A DNA stretch of 56,822 nucleotides, taken from NCBI RefSeq assembly GCF_002836975.1, contig NZ_NIJK01000053.1:29118-85939 (forward strand), read 5' to 3'. A model generated the notes under the pieces. The model was given only the letters and a program-made list of their open reading frames with translations, ran no database searches and was not told the DNA's origin. This DNA is from Shewanella indica. Its GTDB lineage: Bacteria; Pseudomonadota; Gammaproteobacteria; Enterobacterales; Shewanellaceae. Both the position numbers and the translations under genes were made by a program. This document shows, one piece after another, positions 42,113-51,327 of this stretch (the first letter of the stretch is position 1; each line of letters begins with the position of its first letter).

Positions 42113-42652
42113 ATGAAATCCATTCTTGTGCTCTACTTCTCCCGTGGTGGCCACACTGCCAAGATCAGTCGCTGTATTGCCGAAAGGCTACAGCAGTTGG
42201 GCCATGAGTGTGACAGCATGGATTTGGCTGCGGCTGAGGCGGAAAACATCGACTGGCAAAAATATGATGTCGTGGTCCTCGGTGCTTGTGTGCTTTATGG
42301 TACCTACGACAAGAGCGTGTTCGCTTTTTGCAGCAAACACCAACAGGTGCTGGCAGAGAAAGGACTCAGTTTCTTTTCCGTCAATGTGGTGGCTCGCAAG
42401 CCGGAGAAACGGATCCCGGAAAACAACAAGTATCTGCAGAAGTTTATTGCCCTGTCGGATTGGAAGCCCAAGGATGTGAAGATTATCGCCGGTAAGGTGG
42501 ATTACCCCTCTTGGGGCTGGCTGGACAGCTTTATGATCCGGCTGATCATGAAGATGACGGGGGGGCCAACCGATCCCAAGACGGTTATCGACTACACGGA
42601 CTGGGAAGACGTAAAGCACTATGCCGAGTACCTGAGTGACTTGGCTTCCTGA
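42113..42652 (+). CDS. hemG: flavodoxin-type protoporphyrinogen oxidase HemG (copy 2)
   Basis: The 179 residues start MKSILVLYFSRGGHTAKISRC at the ATG at 42113, with AGGCGA upstream. The frame is open for a further 60 bp upstream but without support. Shared HemG features are 'VVLGACVLYGTYDKSV', 'FFSVNVVARKPEKRIPENN', 'GWLDSFMIRLIMKMTGGPTD' and 'YTDWEDVKHYAEYL'. It differs from copy 1 at its N-terminus, so it may be a diverged paralogue serving another flavodoxin role. It is followed by a strong terminator. Confidence 0.85.
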   Translation: MKSILVLYFSRGGHTAKISRCIAERLQQLGHECDSMDLAAAEAENIDWQKYDVVVLGACVLYGTYDKSVFAFCSKHQQVLAEKGLSFFSVNVVARKPEKRIPENNKYLQKFIALSDWKPKDVKIIAGKVDYPSWGWLDSFMIRLIMKMTGGPTDPKTVIDYTDWEDVKHYAEYLSDLAS

Positions 42653-42668
42653 TAGAGGCAATGTTTTC

Positions 42669-42697
42669 AAAGCGCAGTCCTGGTACTGCGCTTTTTT
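42669..42697 (+). terminator. terminator after hemG copy 2
   Basis: AAAGCGCAGT (42669-42678), 6-nt loop, ACTGCGCTTT (42685-42694), followed by TTT. Confidence 0.85.
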
Positions 42698-42800
42698 GTA
42701 TGTGTGGAAAAGGGTGGCAAGGTAAATTAACTTTCACTATCTGTGTGCCTGTTGTCCGCTTAATATGGCTGGCTTTATTGGCACGACTTTAGGAGGTGTC

Positions 42801-43334
42801 ATGAATGACGGTGAGATTCGCCTACGGGCGCTGGAAAGAACAGACCTGAGGTTTATTCATCAGCTGAATAACAACCGCATCATTATGGCTTACTGGTTTG
42901 AAGAGCCCTATGAATCGTTCGATGAGCTTGAAGAGCTCTACAACAAGCATATCCACGATAAGACAGAGCGGCGCTTTATCGCAGAAAATGCTCAGCAGCA
43001 GACCATAGGTCTGGTTGAGCTGGTGGAGATCAATGACATTCATCGCAATGCCGAGTTTCAGATAATCATAGCGCCTGAGTTTCAGGGGCGAGGCTACGCC
43101 AGGGCCATGGTTAACAAGGCGCTCAACTACGCCTTTACCATACTGAACCTATACAAGGTTTATCTGCATGTGGCCTTGGAGAATGACAAGGCGTTACAAC
43201 TCTATCAGAAGTGCGGCTTTAAAGAGGAAGGCCATCTGGTGCAGGAGATCTTTATCAACGGCCAATACTCGGATGTCAAACGCATGTATGTCCTGCAGAC
43301 CGATTATCTACAGCTGAATAAAATTCACCCATAG
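42801..43334 (+). CDS. speG: spermidine N-acetyltransferase SpeG
   Basis: The 177 residues begin MNDGEIRLRALERTDLRFIHQL at the ATG at 42801, preceded by a perfect AGGAGGTG. Family features are 'YWFEEPYESFDELEELYNKHIHD', 'VELVEINDIHRNAEFQIIIAPEFQGRGYARA' (acetyl-CoA loop) and 'EIFINGQYSDVKRMYV'. SpeG acetylates spermidine and spermine, limiting polyamine toxicity. It is a single gene, facing the trkH2 gene end to end (6 bp between stops). Confidence 0.93.
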   Translation: MNDGEIRLRALERTDLRFIHQLNNNRIIMAYWFEEPYESFDELEELYNKHIHDKTERRFIAENAQQQTIGLVELVEINDIHRNAEFQIIIAPEFQGRGYARAMVNKALNYAFTILNLYKVYLHVALENDKALQLYQKCGFKEEGHLVQEIFINGQYSDVKRMYVLQTDYLQLNKIHP

Positions 43335-43340
43335 ATAATA

Positions 43341-44783
43341 TCAGTATTTCCAGAAGCTGGGATGGAACAAGACGGCGACAGTCAGGATCTCCAAGCGGCC
43401 CAGTAACATGCCTATCGACAGTGCCCATTTGGCCAAGTCCGGCAGGCTGGAAAAGTTGCCTGCTGGGCCGATAACAGGGCCAAGCCCTGGGCCGACGTTG
43501 GTCACTGCCGTTACTGCGCCGGACAGGCTGGTGACAGGGTCAAGACCACAAAGCACCAACACCAGCGTCAGCATCACGATAACCAGCATAAACAGCAGTG
43601 CGAAGGTCACCAAGGAGCGCACAATCTCTTCATTGATAGGTCGGTTGTTGTAGCGCTCGCGGAAAATGCCGTTGGGATGAAACTGCTGCTTCAACTGTTC
43701 GCGCATGATGGCGCCGGCGATCTGGAAGCGGAATATCTTGATGCCGCCGGAGGTTGAACCTGAACAGCTGCCGACAAACATCAGGAACAGAAAAGCGATA
43801 TTTGCCAGCGCCCCCCAACTGCCATAGTCGGTCAGGCCATAGCCTGTGGTAGTGACCACGGAAACCACGTTGAAACTCGAGAGCCGCAGGGCGTCAATAA
43901 AGGCTATTTCACGCGAACTGTAGAGCCAATAAGCCAGAGAGAAAGACACCAGCAGCAGAAAAAGAATAAAGCCTTTCACTTGGGCATCATTCCAGACCTT
44001 GATACTACGTTGCTGCAGACTCTGAACAAACATCAGCAGCGGCAGGCCACCGGCCGCCATAAATACCACGCCGACCCAGTGCGCCGCCTTGGGAAAGGCT
44101 GCCATGGAACTGTCCGAAGTCGAGTAGCCCCCAGTGGAGAGCGTGGTCATGGCATGGTTGAGCGCTTGAAACCAGTTCATCCCCGCCAAGTGATATGCTA
44201 AACCGCAGCATACTGTCAGCCCCAAATACACCAGAAACAGGTATTTGGCCAGGCTCTGGGTGCGGGGGATGGCCTTTTCGGACCAATCTGAGGATTCGGT
44301 TCTGAACAACCGCATCCCCCCAACGTTGAGAAACGGCAGAATGGCCACTGCCATCACAATAAAGCCTATGCCACCGAGCCACTGTAACAGCGAACGCCAG
44401 ACAAGAATGCTGTGATCCATGCTGTCCAGCCCGGATAGTACAGTGGAGCCTGTGGTGGTGATCCCCGACATGGTTTCAAAGAAGGCATCTGTATAGCCAA
44501 TACCGTGATACAGAGTAAAGGGCATGGCGGCGAACAAGCTGACAATAAACCAGGTGAGACTGGTCAGCAGGAACATGTCGCGGATATTCAGATTAAGCTG
44601 CTGCCCCTGGCCCCTGTGCATACAGATACTGGAGACAGTACCTGTGACCAGCGCCGATGCCATGAAGGCTGCCACTGTTTCTTCGCCGTAAAACAGGGCG
44701 AAGAAGAGTGGAATAAACATAAAGGCCGTCAGCATGGACAAAAACAGGCCTAGGATGAATAGTAGCGGGCGAAAATTCAGCAT
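43341..44783 (-). CDS. second TrkH/TrkI-family potassium transporter
   Basis: This 480-residue polytopic membrane protein of the Trk/Ktr type has the pore repeats 'SGITTTGSTVL', 'TTLSTGGYSTSDSS', 'VVTTTGYGLTDYG' and 'TAVTNVGPGLGPV'. It differs clearly from the TrkH at 39327. It lies 10 bp after trkA in the def-fmt-rsmB-trkA-trkH2 operon, so it probably works with the adjacent TrkA NAD-binding subunit. Naming (TrkH versus TrkI) is not decidable here. Confidence 0.9.
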   Translation of the reverse strand: MLNFRPLLFILGLFLSMLTAFMFIPLFFALFYGEETVAAFMASALVTGTVSSICMHRGQGQQLNLNIRDMFLLTSLTWFIVSLFAAMPFTLYHGIGYTDAFFETMSGITTTGSTVLSGLDSMDHSILVWRSLLQWLGGIGFIVMAVAILPFLNVGGMRLFRTESSDWSEKAIPRTQSLAKYLFLVYLGLTVCCGLAYHLAGMNWFQALNHAMTTLSTGGYSTSDSSMAAFPKAAHWVGVVFMAAGGLPLLMFVQSLQQRSIKVWNDAQVKGFILFLLLVSFSLAYWLYSSREIAFIDALRLSSFNVVSVVTTTGYGLTDYGSWGALANIAFLFLMFVGSCSGSTSGGIKIFRFQIAGAIMREQLKQQFHPNGIFRERYNNRPINEEIVRSLVTFALLFMLVIVMLTLVLVLCGLDPVTSLSGAVTAVTNVGPGLGPVIGPAGNFSSLPDLAKWALSIGMLLGRLEILTVAVLFHPSFWKY

Positions 44784-44793
44784 GGCCAGAGCC

Positions 44794-46203
44794 TTAGAAG
44801 AAGAAAGCGCTCGGCTGGAACAGTTTTTCCACTTCGCCGATAAACTTCTTGTTCACCAGGAAGAGAATGACATGGTCTCCCTGTTCGATAACTGTCTTAT
44901 CGTGGGCCATCAAGACTTCATCATCGCGGACTATGGCGCCTATGGTGGTACCCGGTGGTAGCTTGATTTCGCCTATCTGTTTGCCGACGACTTTGCTGGT
45001 GCTGGAATCACCGTGGGCAATGGCTTCAATCGCCTCGGCAGCGCCTCGGCGCAGTGAATATACGTTGCAGATATCTCCCTGGCGGATATGGGTCAGCAAG
45101 GCCGAGATGGTGGCTTGCTGCGGCGAAATGGCGATATCTATATTGGCTTCCTGAACAATATCGACATAGGCTTCACGCTGAATAAGCACCATCACTTTCT
45201 TGGCACCCATACGTTTGGCCAACAGTGCCGACATGATATTGGCCTCGTCGTCGTTGGTGACGGCGATAAACACATCGGTTTGATCTATGTGCTCTTCCAT
45301 CAGGAGTTCCTGATCGGAAGCATCACCGCAGAATACCGTAGTATTTTCCAGCTTTTCCGACAGCGCCTCGGCTCTGTCCTGACGATGTTCTATCAACTTG
45401 ACCGAGTGATTACGCTGTAGCTTCTTGGCCAGTCCCAAACCTATGTTACCGCCACCGGCGATCATGATATTGCGGTAACTGTTATCCAGCTTCTGCATCT
45501 CACTCATTACTGCCCGCACATGGCGACTGTCGGCGACAAAGAACACTTCATCATCGGCTTCTATGATAGTGGTTCCCCTGGGCATAATCGGTCGTCCCTG
45601 ACGGAAAATCGCCGCTACCCGGGTATCAATATTCGGCATGTGTTCGCGCAGCGCGGCCAGCGCGTTACCCACCAAGGGGCCGCCATAATAGGCACGAACA
45701 GCCACCAGGCTCAGCTTTCCTTCGGCGAACTCCAGAACCTGTAAAGCCCCTGGGTAATCTACCAGGCGTTGTATGTAAGCGGTTACTAACTGTTCGGGGG
45801 CAATCAGCTCATCTATGATGAAACCACCCCGTGTCCGAGGCTCATTACTCTTGGTTTCACTGTCGATAAACAGCTTATCCTGCATCCCCAAGTACTGCTC
45901 TGAGCGAATACGGGCTATCTTGGTTGGTGTGCCAAACAGGGTATAGGCAATTTGACAGGCGGCCATGTTGCATTCGTCGCTGTTGGTTACAGCGATCAGC
46001 ATATCGGCATCTTCGGCGCCGGCTTCTTTCAAGACGCCGGGGTGGGCTCCGTGACCGACAACCACCCGCAAGTCATATTTGTCTTGCAGTGCCCTAAGGC
46101 GGTTTCTGTCACTGTCGACTATGGTGATATCGTTGTTTTCACCCACCAGGTTTTCTGCAAGGGTGCCACCGACCTGACCTGCGCCCAAGATGATTATTTT
46201 CAT
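44794..46203 (-). CDS. trkA: Trk potassium regulatory NAD-binding protein TrkA
   Basis: This 469-residue cytoplasmic protein has two RCK_N/RCK_C pairs. Nucleotide-binding loops are 'IILGAGQVGGTLAENL' at the N-terminus and 'IAGGGNIGLGLAKKL' near 238. C-terminal TrkA-C domains end the halves ('GKQIGEIKLPPGTTIGAIVRD'). It gates TrkH-type channels by binding NAD(H) and ATP. It lies 9 bp after rsmB in the operon. Confidence 0.96.
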   Translation of the reverse strand: MKIIILGAGQVGGTLAENLVGENNDITIVDSDRNRLRALQDKYDLRVVVGHGAHPGVLKEAGAEDADMLIAVTNSDECNMAACQIAYTLFGTPTKIARIRSEQYLGMQDKLFIDSETKSNEPRTRGGFIIDELIAPEQLVTAYIQRLVDYPGALQVLEFAEGKLSLVAVRAYYGGPLVGNALAALREHMPNIDTRVAAIFRQGRPIMPRGTTIIEADDEVFFVADSRHVRAVMSEMQKLDNSYRNIMIAGGGNIGLGLAKKLQRNHSVKLIEHRQDRAEALSEKLENTTVFCGDASDQELLMEEHIDQTDVFIAVTNDDEANIMSALLAKRMGAKKVMVLIQREAYVDIVQEANIDIAISPQQATISALLTHIRQGDICNVYSLRRGAAEAIEAIAHGDSSTSKVVGKQIGEIKLPPGTTIGAIVRDDEVLMAHDKTVIEQGDHVILFLVNKKFIGEVEKLFQPSAFFF

Positions 46204-46212
46204 GGCCTCGTC

Positions 46213-47511
46213 TTATCCCTGAAGTTTCGACTTAACGATTCGCGCGTAATAAAACCCGTCCATATTGTCCTGTCCGGGCAAGATTTGCCAGCCTATCGCA
46301 TCTGGCTGGTCTGCCTGAGTGATAGCTTCCAACCGGGCATCCGGCGTACGCTCCAGGAAGGCGACAACTTGATCGCGGTTTTCCTGTGGCAGGATAGAGC
46401 AGGTGGCGTATAACAGTACACCGCCTGGCTTCAACCACTGCCAGCAGTGATCCAATATCTGTTGCTGCACCTTGGCTAACTCCTCAATATCCTGCGGCTT
46501 ACGCAGCCACATGATATCCGGATGGCGCCGAATAACGCCGGTAGCCGAGCAGGGAGCATCCAGTAATATGCGATCAAACTTGCCACCCTGCCACCATGAA
46601 GCAATATTTGCGGCATCGCCGTGCACCAACTTGGCATTCAGTTGCAACCTTTGCAGGTTCTCGGCAACTCTCTGCAGCCGTTTGTTGTCGTTGTCGACCG
46701 CCACCAGTTCTATGTCCGGACACAGCTCCAGCAGATGGCAACTCTTGCCTCCCGGAGCGGCGCAGGCATCGAGAATGGTTTCGCCCGCTTGAGGTGCCAG
46801 CAGGGCGGCGGCCCATTGAGCAGCACCATCCTGCACAGACACTGAGCCCTCGCCAAAGCCGGGCAGAGTGGTGACATCGCAGGCTTGCTCGAGCAATATA
46901 CTGTCTTCCCCCTGACCTGGAGTGGCGGCAATTTCGGCTTCTGCCAAGTGTTGCAGATATTGCTCACGGCTTTGGGATAAACGGTTGTTGCGCAGCCACA
47001 GTGGCGGCCGCTGGTGACTCTGCTGCACCACTTGTTGCCAGTTTTCCGGATAGGCTGAAGTGAGCGCCTTGAGGATCCAGTTGGGCGTATTGTGTTCCAG
47101 CACAGGGTTATCTGTGGCCAGTGGGCTATTGTCTCGCTGGATATTGCGTAAAACGCCGTTGACTACCTTGACCAGGTTTTCAAACTTCAGCTGACGACAG
47201 GCTTCGGCAGTTTCCGAAATGGCTGCATGGGCCGGTATCCGGGTGAAATACAATTGGTAACAACCCACAAGAAGCAGTTGGTGGACGATACGCTGTTTCC
47301 CTTTGAATTGTTTACTGAGGCAGTCGCTGACTCTCTTGTCCAATTGTGGCAGGGTGCGCATTACGCCATAGCAAAGCTCGGCCAAAAGCGCCTTGTCTTT
47401 GCCGCTGTGAAGTTGCTGCTGTTGTTCGGGCAAGGCAACCGAGAGGGACATGCCCCGCTCCAGCACCTGAAAGATGGCCTTGGCGGCAAGAGCTCTGAGA
47501 TTCTGCCTCAT
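46213..47511 (-). CDS. rsmB: 16S rRNA m5C967 methyltransferase RsmB
   Basis: The 432 residues begin MRQNLRALAAKAIFQVLERG at the ATG at 47511, overlapping the fmt stop by 4 bp (ATGA). The frame reads on upstream into fmt but this start is the family start. An N-terminal NusB-like domain precedes the SAM methyltransferase with 'DACAAPGGKSCHLLEL' and 'LVAVDNDNKRL', and the two cysteines in 'LDAPCSATGVIRRHPD' and 'LLYATCSILPQEN'. It methylates C967 of 16S rRNA. Confidence 0.95.
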   Translation of the reverse strand: MRQNLRALAAKAIFQVLERGMSLSVALPEQQQQLHSGKDKALLAELCYGVMRTLPQLDKRVSDCLSKQFKGKQRIVHQLLLVGCYQLYFTRIPAHAAISETAEACRQLKFENLVKVVNGVLRNIQRDNSPLATDNPVLEHNTPNWILKALTSAYPENWQQVVQQSHQRPPLWLRNNRLSQSREQYLQHLAEAEIAATPGQGEDSILLEQACDVTTLPGFGEGSVSVQDGAAQWAAALLAPQAGETILDACAAPGGKSCHLLELCPDIELVAVDNDNKRLQRVAENLQRLQLNAKLVHGDAANIASWWQGGKFDRILLDAPCSATGVIRRHPDIMWLRKPQDIEELAKVQQQILDHCWQWLKPGGVLLYATCSILPQENRDQVVAFLERTPDARLEAITQADQPDAIGWQILPGQDNMDGFYYARIVKSKLQG

Positions 47512-48461
47512 GATGCTTGAGCCAAATTTTTTCCGGGCTGGAACCATTCGCCCCTGGCGTTGAGAATATCGGCGATATCCAGCGGTTTTTTCCCTGGCAG
47601 TTGTGCCTTTTTCAACACCAATAGGCCATCGGCAGTGGCAATGGCTAATCCTCGCTTGTCGGCGCGCACCACAGTGCCCGGCGCAAACTGCTCGGCTGAC
47701 TCTTCCACTTCGGCCTGCCAGACCTTGATATTTTGTCCCTGGCATTCAAAGTAGCTCACCGGCCATGGGTTAAAGGCGCGGATCTCCTGCCACAGATTGC
47801 GGGCAGCTTTATGCCAGTCGATGCGGGCTTCCTCTTTACTGAGTTTTTCGGCGTAGTTGGCCAGTGATTCGTCCTGTGGCTCGGCGGTGAGTTTGCCTTC
47901 GGCCAGACCTTGCAGAGCTTGGATCAGTGCTTCCGGTCCCTGTTGGGCCAGTTTTTCATAAAGGGTTGCTGAAGTGTCGTCATCGGCTATCGGCAGCGAG
48001 GTCTTGAGCAGCATATCGCCGGTATCCAAACCGACATCCATCTGCATTATGGTGACCCCGGTTTCTTTGTCCCCGGCCCACAATGCCCTTTGGATAGGCG
48101 CCGCACCGCGCCAGCGCGGCAGAATGGAGCCGTGAACATTGATGCATCCCAGGCGGGGAGCCTGCAATACTGCCAATGGCAGGATTAGGCCATAGGCGAC
48201 CACCACCATGATATCGGCTCCCAGAGCTGCCAGCTCCTGCTGGGCTTCTTCGTGGCGCAGTGATTTGGGCTGATAGACAGGAATATCGTGTTCCAGCGCC
48301 AGCGCCTTGACCGGGCTGGGGGTGAGTTTATGGCCTCTTCCGGCGGGTTTGTCCACTCGGGTATAGACGGCGATGACTTGATGCTCTGAGTCCAGCAGCG
48401 CCTGCAGGTGGCGCGCTGCAAAGTCCGGAGTACCGGCAAAAATGATCTTCAGTGGTTTCAA
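47508..48461 (-). CDS. fmt: methionyl-tRNA formyltransferase
   Basis: This 317-residue protein formylates initiator Met-tRNA with 10-formyl-THF. Features are 'KIIFAGTPDFAARHL', 'INVHGSILPRWRGAAPIQRALWAGDKETGVTIMQMD' (catalytic Asn-His-Ser region) and 'VGLDTGDML', then the C-terminal tRNA-binding beta-barrel. It lies between def (27 bp upstream) and rsmB (4-bp overlap), the typical def-fmt-rsmB order. Confidence 0.97.
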   Translation of the reverse strand: MKPLKIIFAGTPDFAARHLQALLDSEHQVIAVYTRVDKPAGRGHKLTPSPVKALALEHDIPVYQPKSLRHEEAQQELAALGADIMVVVAYGLILPLAVLQAPRLGCINVHGSILPRWRGAAPIQRALWAGDKETGVTIMQMDVGLDTGDMLLKTSLPIADDDTSATLYEKLAQQGPEALIQALQGLAEGKLTAEPQDESLANYAEKLSKEEARIDWHKAARNLWQEIRAFNPWPVSYFECQGQNIKVWQAEVEESAEQFAPGTVVRADKRGLAIATADGLLVLKKAQLPGKKPLDIADILNARGEWFQPGKNLAQAS

Positions 48462-48488
48462 AATAGATCCTAATTATTCGGGATTGAT

Positions 48489-48998
48489 TCAGGCTTTCGC
48501 TTCCTGACGTGCCGCTTTTTCCAGCTTTTGTCTGATCCGCTGACGTTTCAGTGGTGACAGATAATCAACGAAAAGCTTGCCCTTTAGATGATCCATCTCA
48601 TGCTGAATACAGATGGCAAATAAGCCGTCTGCTTCAATAGTAAATTCATTGCCATCTCGGTCGAGTGCCGTCACGGTAATAAATTCGGCTCTGTCCACCT
48701 TGGCATAAATACCGGGTACAGACAGACAACCTTCTTCATTACAGAAGTCACCGCTGGCACTGATAATTTGGGGGTTGATAAAGACTTTTGGACGTTCAAC
48801 GTCATCCTGTAAGTCCATCACTATCAGTTGCTTATGAAAATCGACTTGAGTTGCGGCCAGACCAATACCCTTTTCTTCGTACATGGTCTCGAACATATTA
48901 TCGATTTGCGTCTGCAGGGCAGAATCAAATTCTGTCACTGGCTGGGCAATCGTGCGTAATCTCTCGTCTGGGAATCGTAATACTTTTAACAGGGTCAT
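48489..48998 (-). CDS. def: peptide deformylase
   Basis: This 169-residue metallo-hydrolase removes the N-formyl group from new proteins. All three family motifs are present: 'GIGLAATQVD', 'EEGCLSVPG' (metal Cys) and 'QHEMDHLKGKLFVDYLS' (metal His pair with Glu). First gene of def-fmt-rsmB-trkA-trkH2, divergent from the LysM gene. Confidence 0.97.
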   Translation of the reverse strand: MTLLKVLRFPDERLRTIAQPVTEFDSALQTQIDNMFETMYEEKGIGLAATQVDFHKQLIVMDLQDDVERPKVFINPQIISASGDFCNEEGCLSVPGIYAKVDRAEFITVTALDRDGNEFTIEADGLFAICIQHEMDHLKGKLFVDYLSPLKRQRIRQKLEKAARQEAKA

Positions 48999-49136
48999 AG
49001 ATAAACTCTTAACAAGTCTGTCAAATCCGTGCCAGTTGGTTATACTGACTTGTGCTATTGCGTTAATTTTAATCCTTAGCGGCTATCAATAACAGCAAAA
49101 GCTCTCACTAATGAGCCAGACAACATGGAAGCCCCC

Positions 49137-50225
49137 ATGAAACGGTTAATTTTACTCGCGTTACTGACATTTAATTGCACCTTCGCTGCTGCAGATACCC
49201 TGACATTAAAACCCGGTCACCCTGATACTTATGTGGTCAAGAAAGGCGATACCCTTTGGGATATATCGGCACTGTTTCTCAAAGACCCTTGGCGTTGGCC
49301 CAAACTCTGGGGCGCCAATCCCCAGATAGCCAATCCACACCTTATTTATCCCGGCGATCGATTGACGCTGGTGTTTATTGATGGTGAACCCAGATTGGTC
49401 AATAAACCTCATGTTCGCAAGAGCCCGGCCGGAAGGATTCAGCCTAAAGATGGCGCCATTCCAACGGTGGATTTGGCTTTGATCCAGCCCTATCTGGTGC
49501 AGAACCGGGTGGTCGACCCTGAGTGGTTCAAGGAACAACCTATGGTGCTGGGGGGGGAAAGAGATTCCCGTCACCATGTGATGGACGACATTATTTATAT
49601 CCAGGCCAATCTGCCACAGGGCGATAAGGTCGGGATGTATCAGCCCGGGCGCGAATTTACCAATAAGGAAAGCGGCGAGTTGCTGGGTCAGGAAGTGATC
49701 CTCAGTGCCAGCGGCCGAGTGGTGGAATCGGGTGAAATTTCCAAGGTGAAGCTGCTTAACAATTTCCGTGAAACCAAAGCCGGTTTCCGAGTGTTGGCGA
49801 TAGAAGATGACTCCTTGTTGTCTGCCTACTTTATTCCCAAGGCCAGCGATTTAGAGGGTGCCAAGGTGTTGGCATCTGAACGTAAAATTCGCGCCATGGG
49901 TAAACTGGATGTGTTTTATCTGGACCGGGGCGACCGTGAAGGTGTTGAGCCCGGCGATGTGTTCTCTATCTATAAGGACGGTGCCGAGGTGGTGATCAAC
50001 GGCGAGGGTATCCCGGTGCCGCCGACCGAACGCTCCGCTTACGATAACTTGATGGCCAAGATGGGCTCAGACAATGCCGTTAAGCTGCCGGATCTCTATC
50101 GCGGTCAGGTCATGGTGTTTAAGGTATTCGACAAAACAGCTCTCGGGCTCATCATGGTGAATGAAAGCCCTGTCAGGGTAGATGACCTTTTGGTCAGGCC
50201 TGACACATTATTGAAAGGTGAATGA
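49137..50225 (+). CDS. LysM domain periplasmic protein
   Basis: The 362 residues begin MKRLILLALLTFNCTFAA, a signal peptide. A LysM domain follows, 'TYVVKKGDTLWDISALFL' to 'NPHLIYPGDRLTLV' (about 25-75). The remaining 280 residues are of unknown function. The ATG at 49137 has GGAAG 6 nt upstream; the in-frame ATG at 49125 is an alternative. LysM binds peptidoglycan, so a cell-wall role is likely. It overlaps dprA by 4 bp; the LysM-dprA-smg arrangement is typical of this group. Confidence 0.85.
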   Translation: MKRLILLALLTFNCTFAAADTLTLKPGHPDTYVVKKGDTLWDISALFLKDPWRWPKLWGANPQIANPHLIYPGDRLTLVFIDGEPRLVNKPHVRKSPAGRIQPKDGAIPTVDLALIQPYLVQNRVVDPEWFKEQPMVLGGERDSRHHVMDDIIYIQANLPQGDKVGMYQPGREFTNKESGELLGQEVILSASGRVVESGEISKVKLLNNFRETKAGFRVLAIEDDSLLSAYFIPKASDLEGAKVLASERKIRAMGKLDVFYLDRGDREGVEPGDVFSIYKDGAEVVINGEGIPVPPTERSAYDNLMAKMGSDNAVKLPDLYRGQVMVFKVFDKTALGLIMVNESPVRVDDLLVRPDTLLKGE

Positions 50226-51325
50226 CGCATAATAGTCTGGTTGATTGGCTGGTTGTCGCTGCGGTATCTGGACTGGGACCCCTCCGGATAAGGCAATTAC
50301 TCTTGCACATGGATGTGGCTGAGTTGAGACAGAGGCTGGAACATGAACCCCGGTCTTTGCCAATAAACCAGACACAGCTCCAGCGCTTGGAGTTGGCTCC
50401 TGAAAAAGTTGACCAAGCCTTGCAATGGCAGCAGGGTGCCGAGGGTAGATATCTAATCTGTCCTGACGATCCTTTTTACCCGCCTCTCTTGAAACATATT
50501 CCTGACTTTCCTCCGATTTTGTTTGTCAAAGGACAGGTTGAAACCTTGCTGCAACCCGCGCTGGCCGTTGTTGGCAGTCGCGATGCCAGCCGCGCCGGTT
50601 TGTCGCTCGCCTGGCAGTGGGGCGCCGAACTGGATGCCTTGAACATCAGCGTATGCAGTGGCATGGCTACCGGCATAGACGGCGCAGCTCACCGGGGAGC
50701 CTTGTCGGCAACCGGCAAAACCATTGCGGTACTAGGTACCGGAATTGACGAAATTTACCCTCGAAGGCATAGGCTTCTTTATGATGATATTCAAGTACAT
50801 GGTGCAGTTATCAGTGAACTTTGGCCCTCCGTCGGTGTATTTCCCGGGAATTTTCCCAAACGAAACCGTATAATCAGCGGCCTTGCAATGGGAACCTTGG
50901 TAGTAGAAGCTCGTCGGCGCAGTGGTTCACTGATCAGTGCTCGCCTGGCATCAGAGCAAGGTCGAGAGGTTTTTGCAGTTCCAGGTTCAGTTATGGGCGA
51001 TGAACACCAGGGATGCCACGATTTAATTCGTAATGGGGCAAAACTTGTGGAGTCGGTGGCCGATATAGTGGAAGAGTTGGCGCCTTTATGTAGTTGCCAC
51101 CTTGAAGACTTGCGCAAGAGTCACCATATAAAACCAAGTGATAACTCTGAGTTGCCATTTAAAACGCTGTTAGCTAGTGTAGATTATGAGACCACACCTT
51201 TGGATGTGGTGGTTGAGCATAGTGGAATAACGTTGGATCTGGTGTTGGAACAATTGCTTGAACTTGAGTTGCAAGGTTGGGTTGCCGCAGTACCCGGTGG
51301 TTACGTTAGACTTAAGAGGAAATAG
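50222..51325 (+). CDS. dprA: DNA processing protein DprA (Smf)
   Basis: This 367-residue protein has the DprA Rossmann domain: 'AVVGSRDASRAGLSLA', 'SGMATGIDGAAHRGAL', 'TIAVLGTGIDEIYPRRH' and 'FPKRNRIISGLAMGTLVVEA'. A C-terminal winged-helix region ('PLDVVVEHSGITLDLVLEQLLELELQGWV') follows. DprA loads RecA on incoming single-stranded DNA in natural transformation. Its start overlaps the LysM stop by 4 bp. Confidence 0.95.
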   Translation: MTHNSLVDWLVVAAVSGLGPLRIRQLLLHMDVAELRQRLEHEPRSLPINQTQLQRLELAPEKVDQALQWQQGAEGRYLICPDDPFYPPLLKHIPDFPPILFVKGQVETLLQPALAVVGSRDASRAGLSLAWQWGAELDALNISVCSGMATGIDGAAHRGALSATGKTIAVLGTGIDEIYPRRHRLLYDDIQVHGAVISELWPSVGVFPGNFPKRNRIISGLAMGTLVVEARRRSGSLISARLASEQGREVFAVPGSVMGDEHQGCHDLIRNGAKLVESVADIVEELAPLCSCHLEDLRKSHHIKPSDNSELPFKTLLASVDYETTPLDVVVEHSGITLDLVLEQLLELELQGWVAAVPGGYVRLKRK

Positions 51326-51327
51326 CC

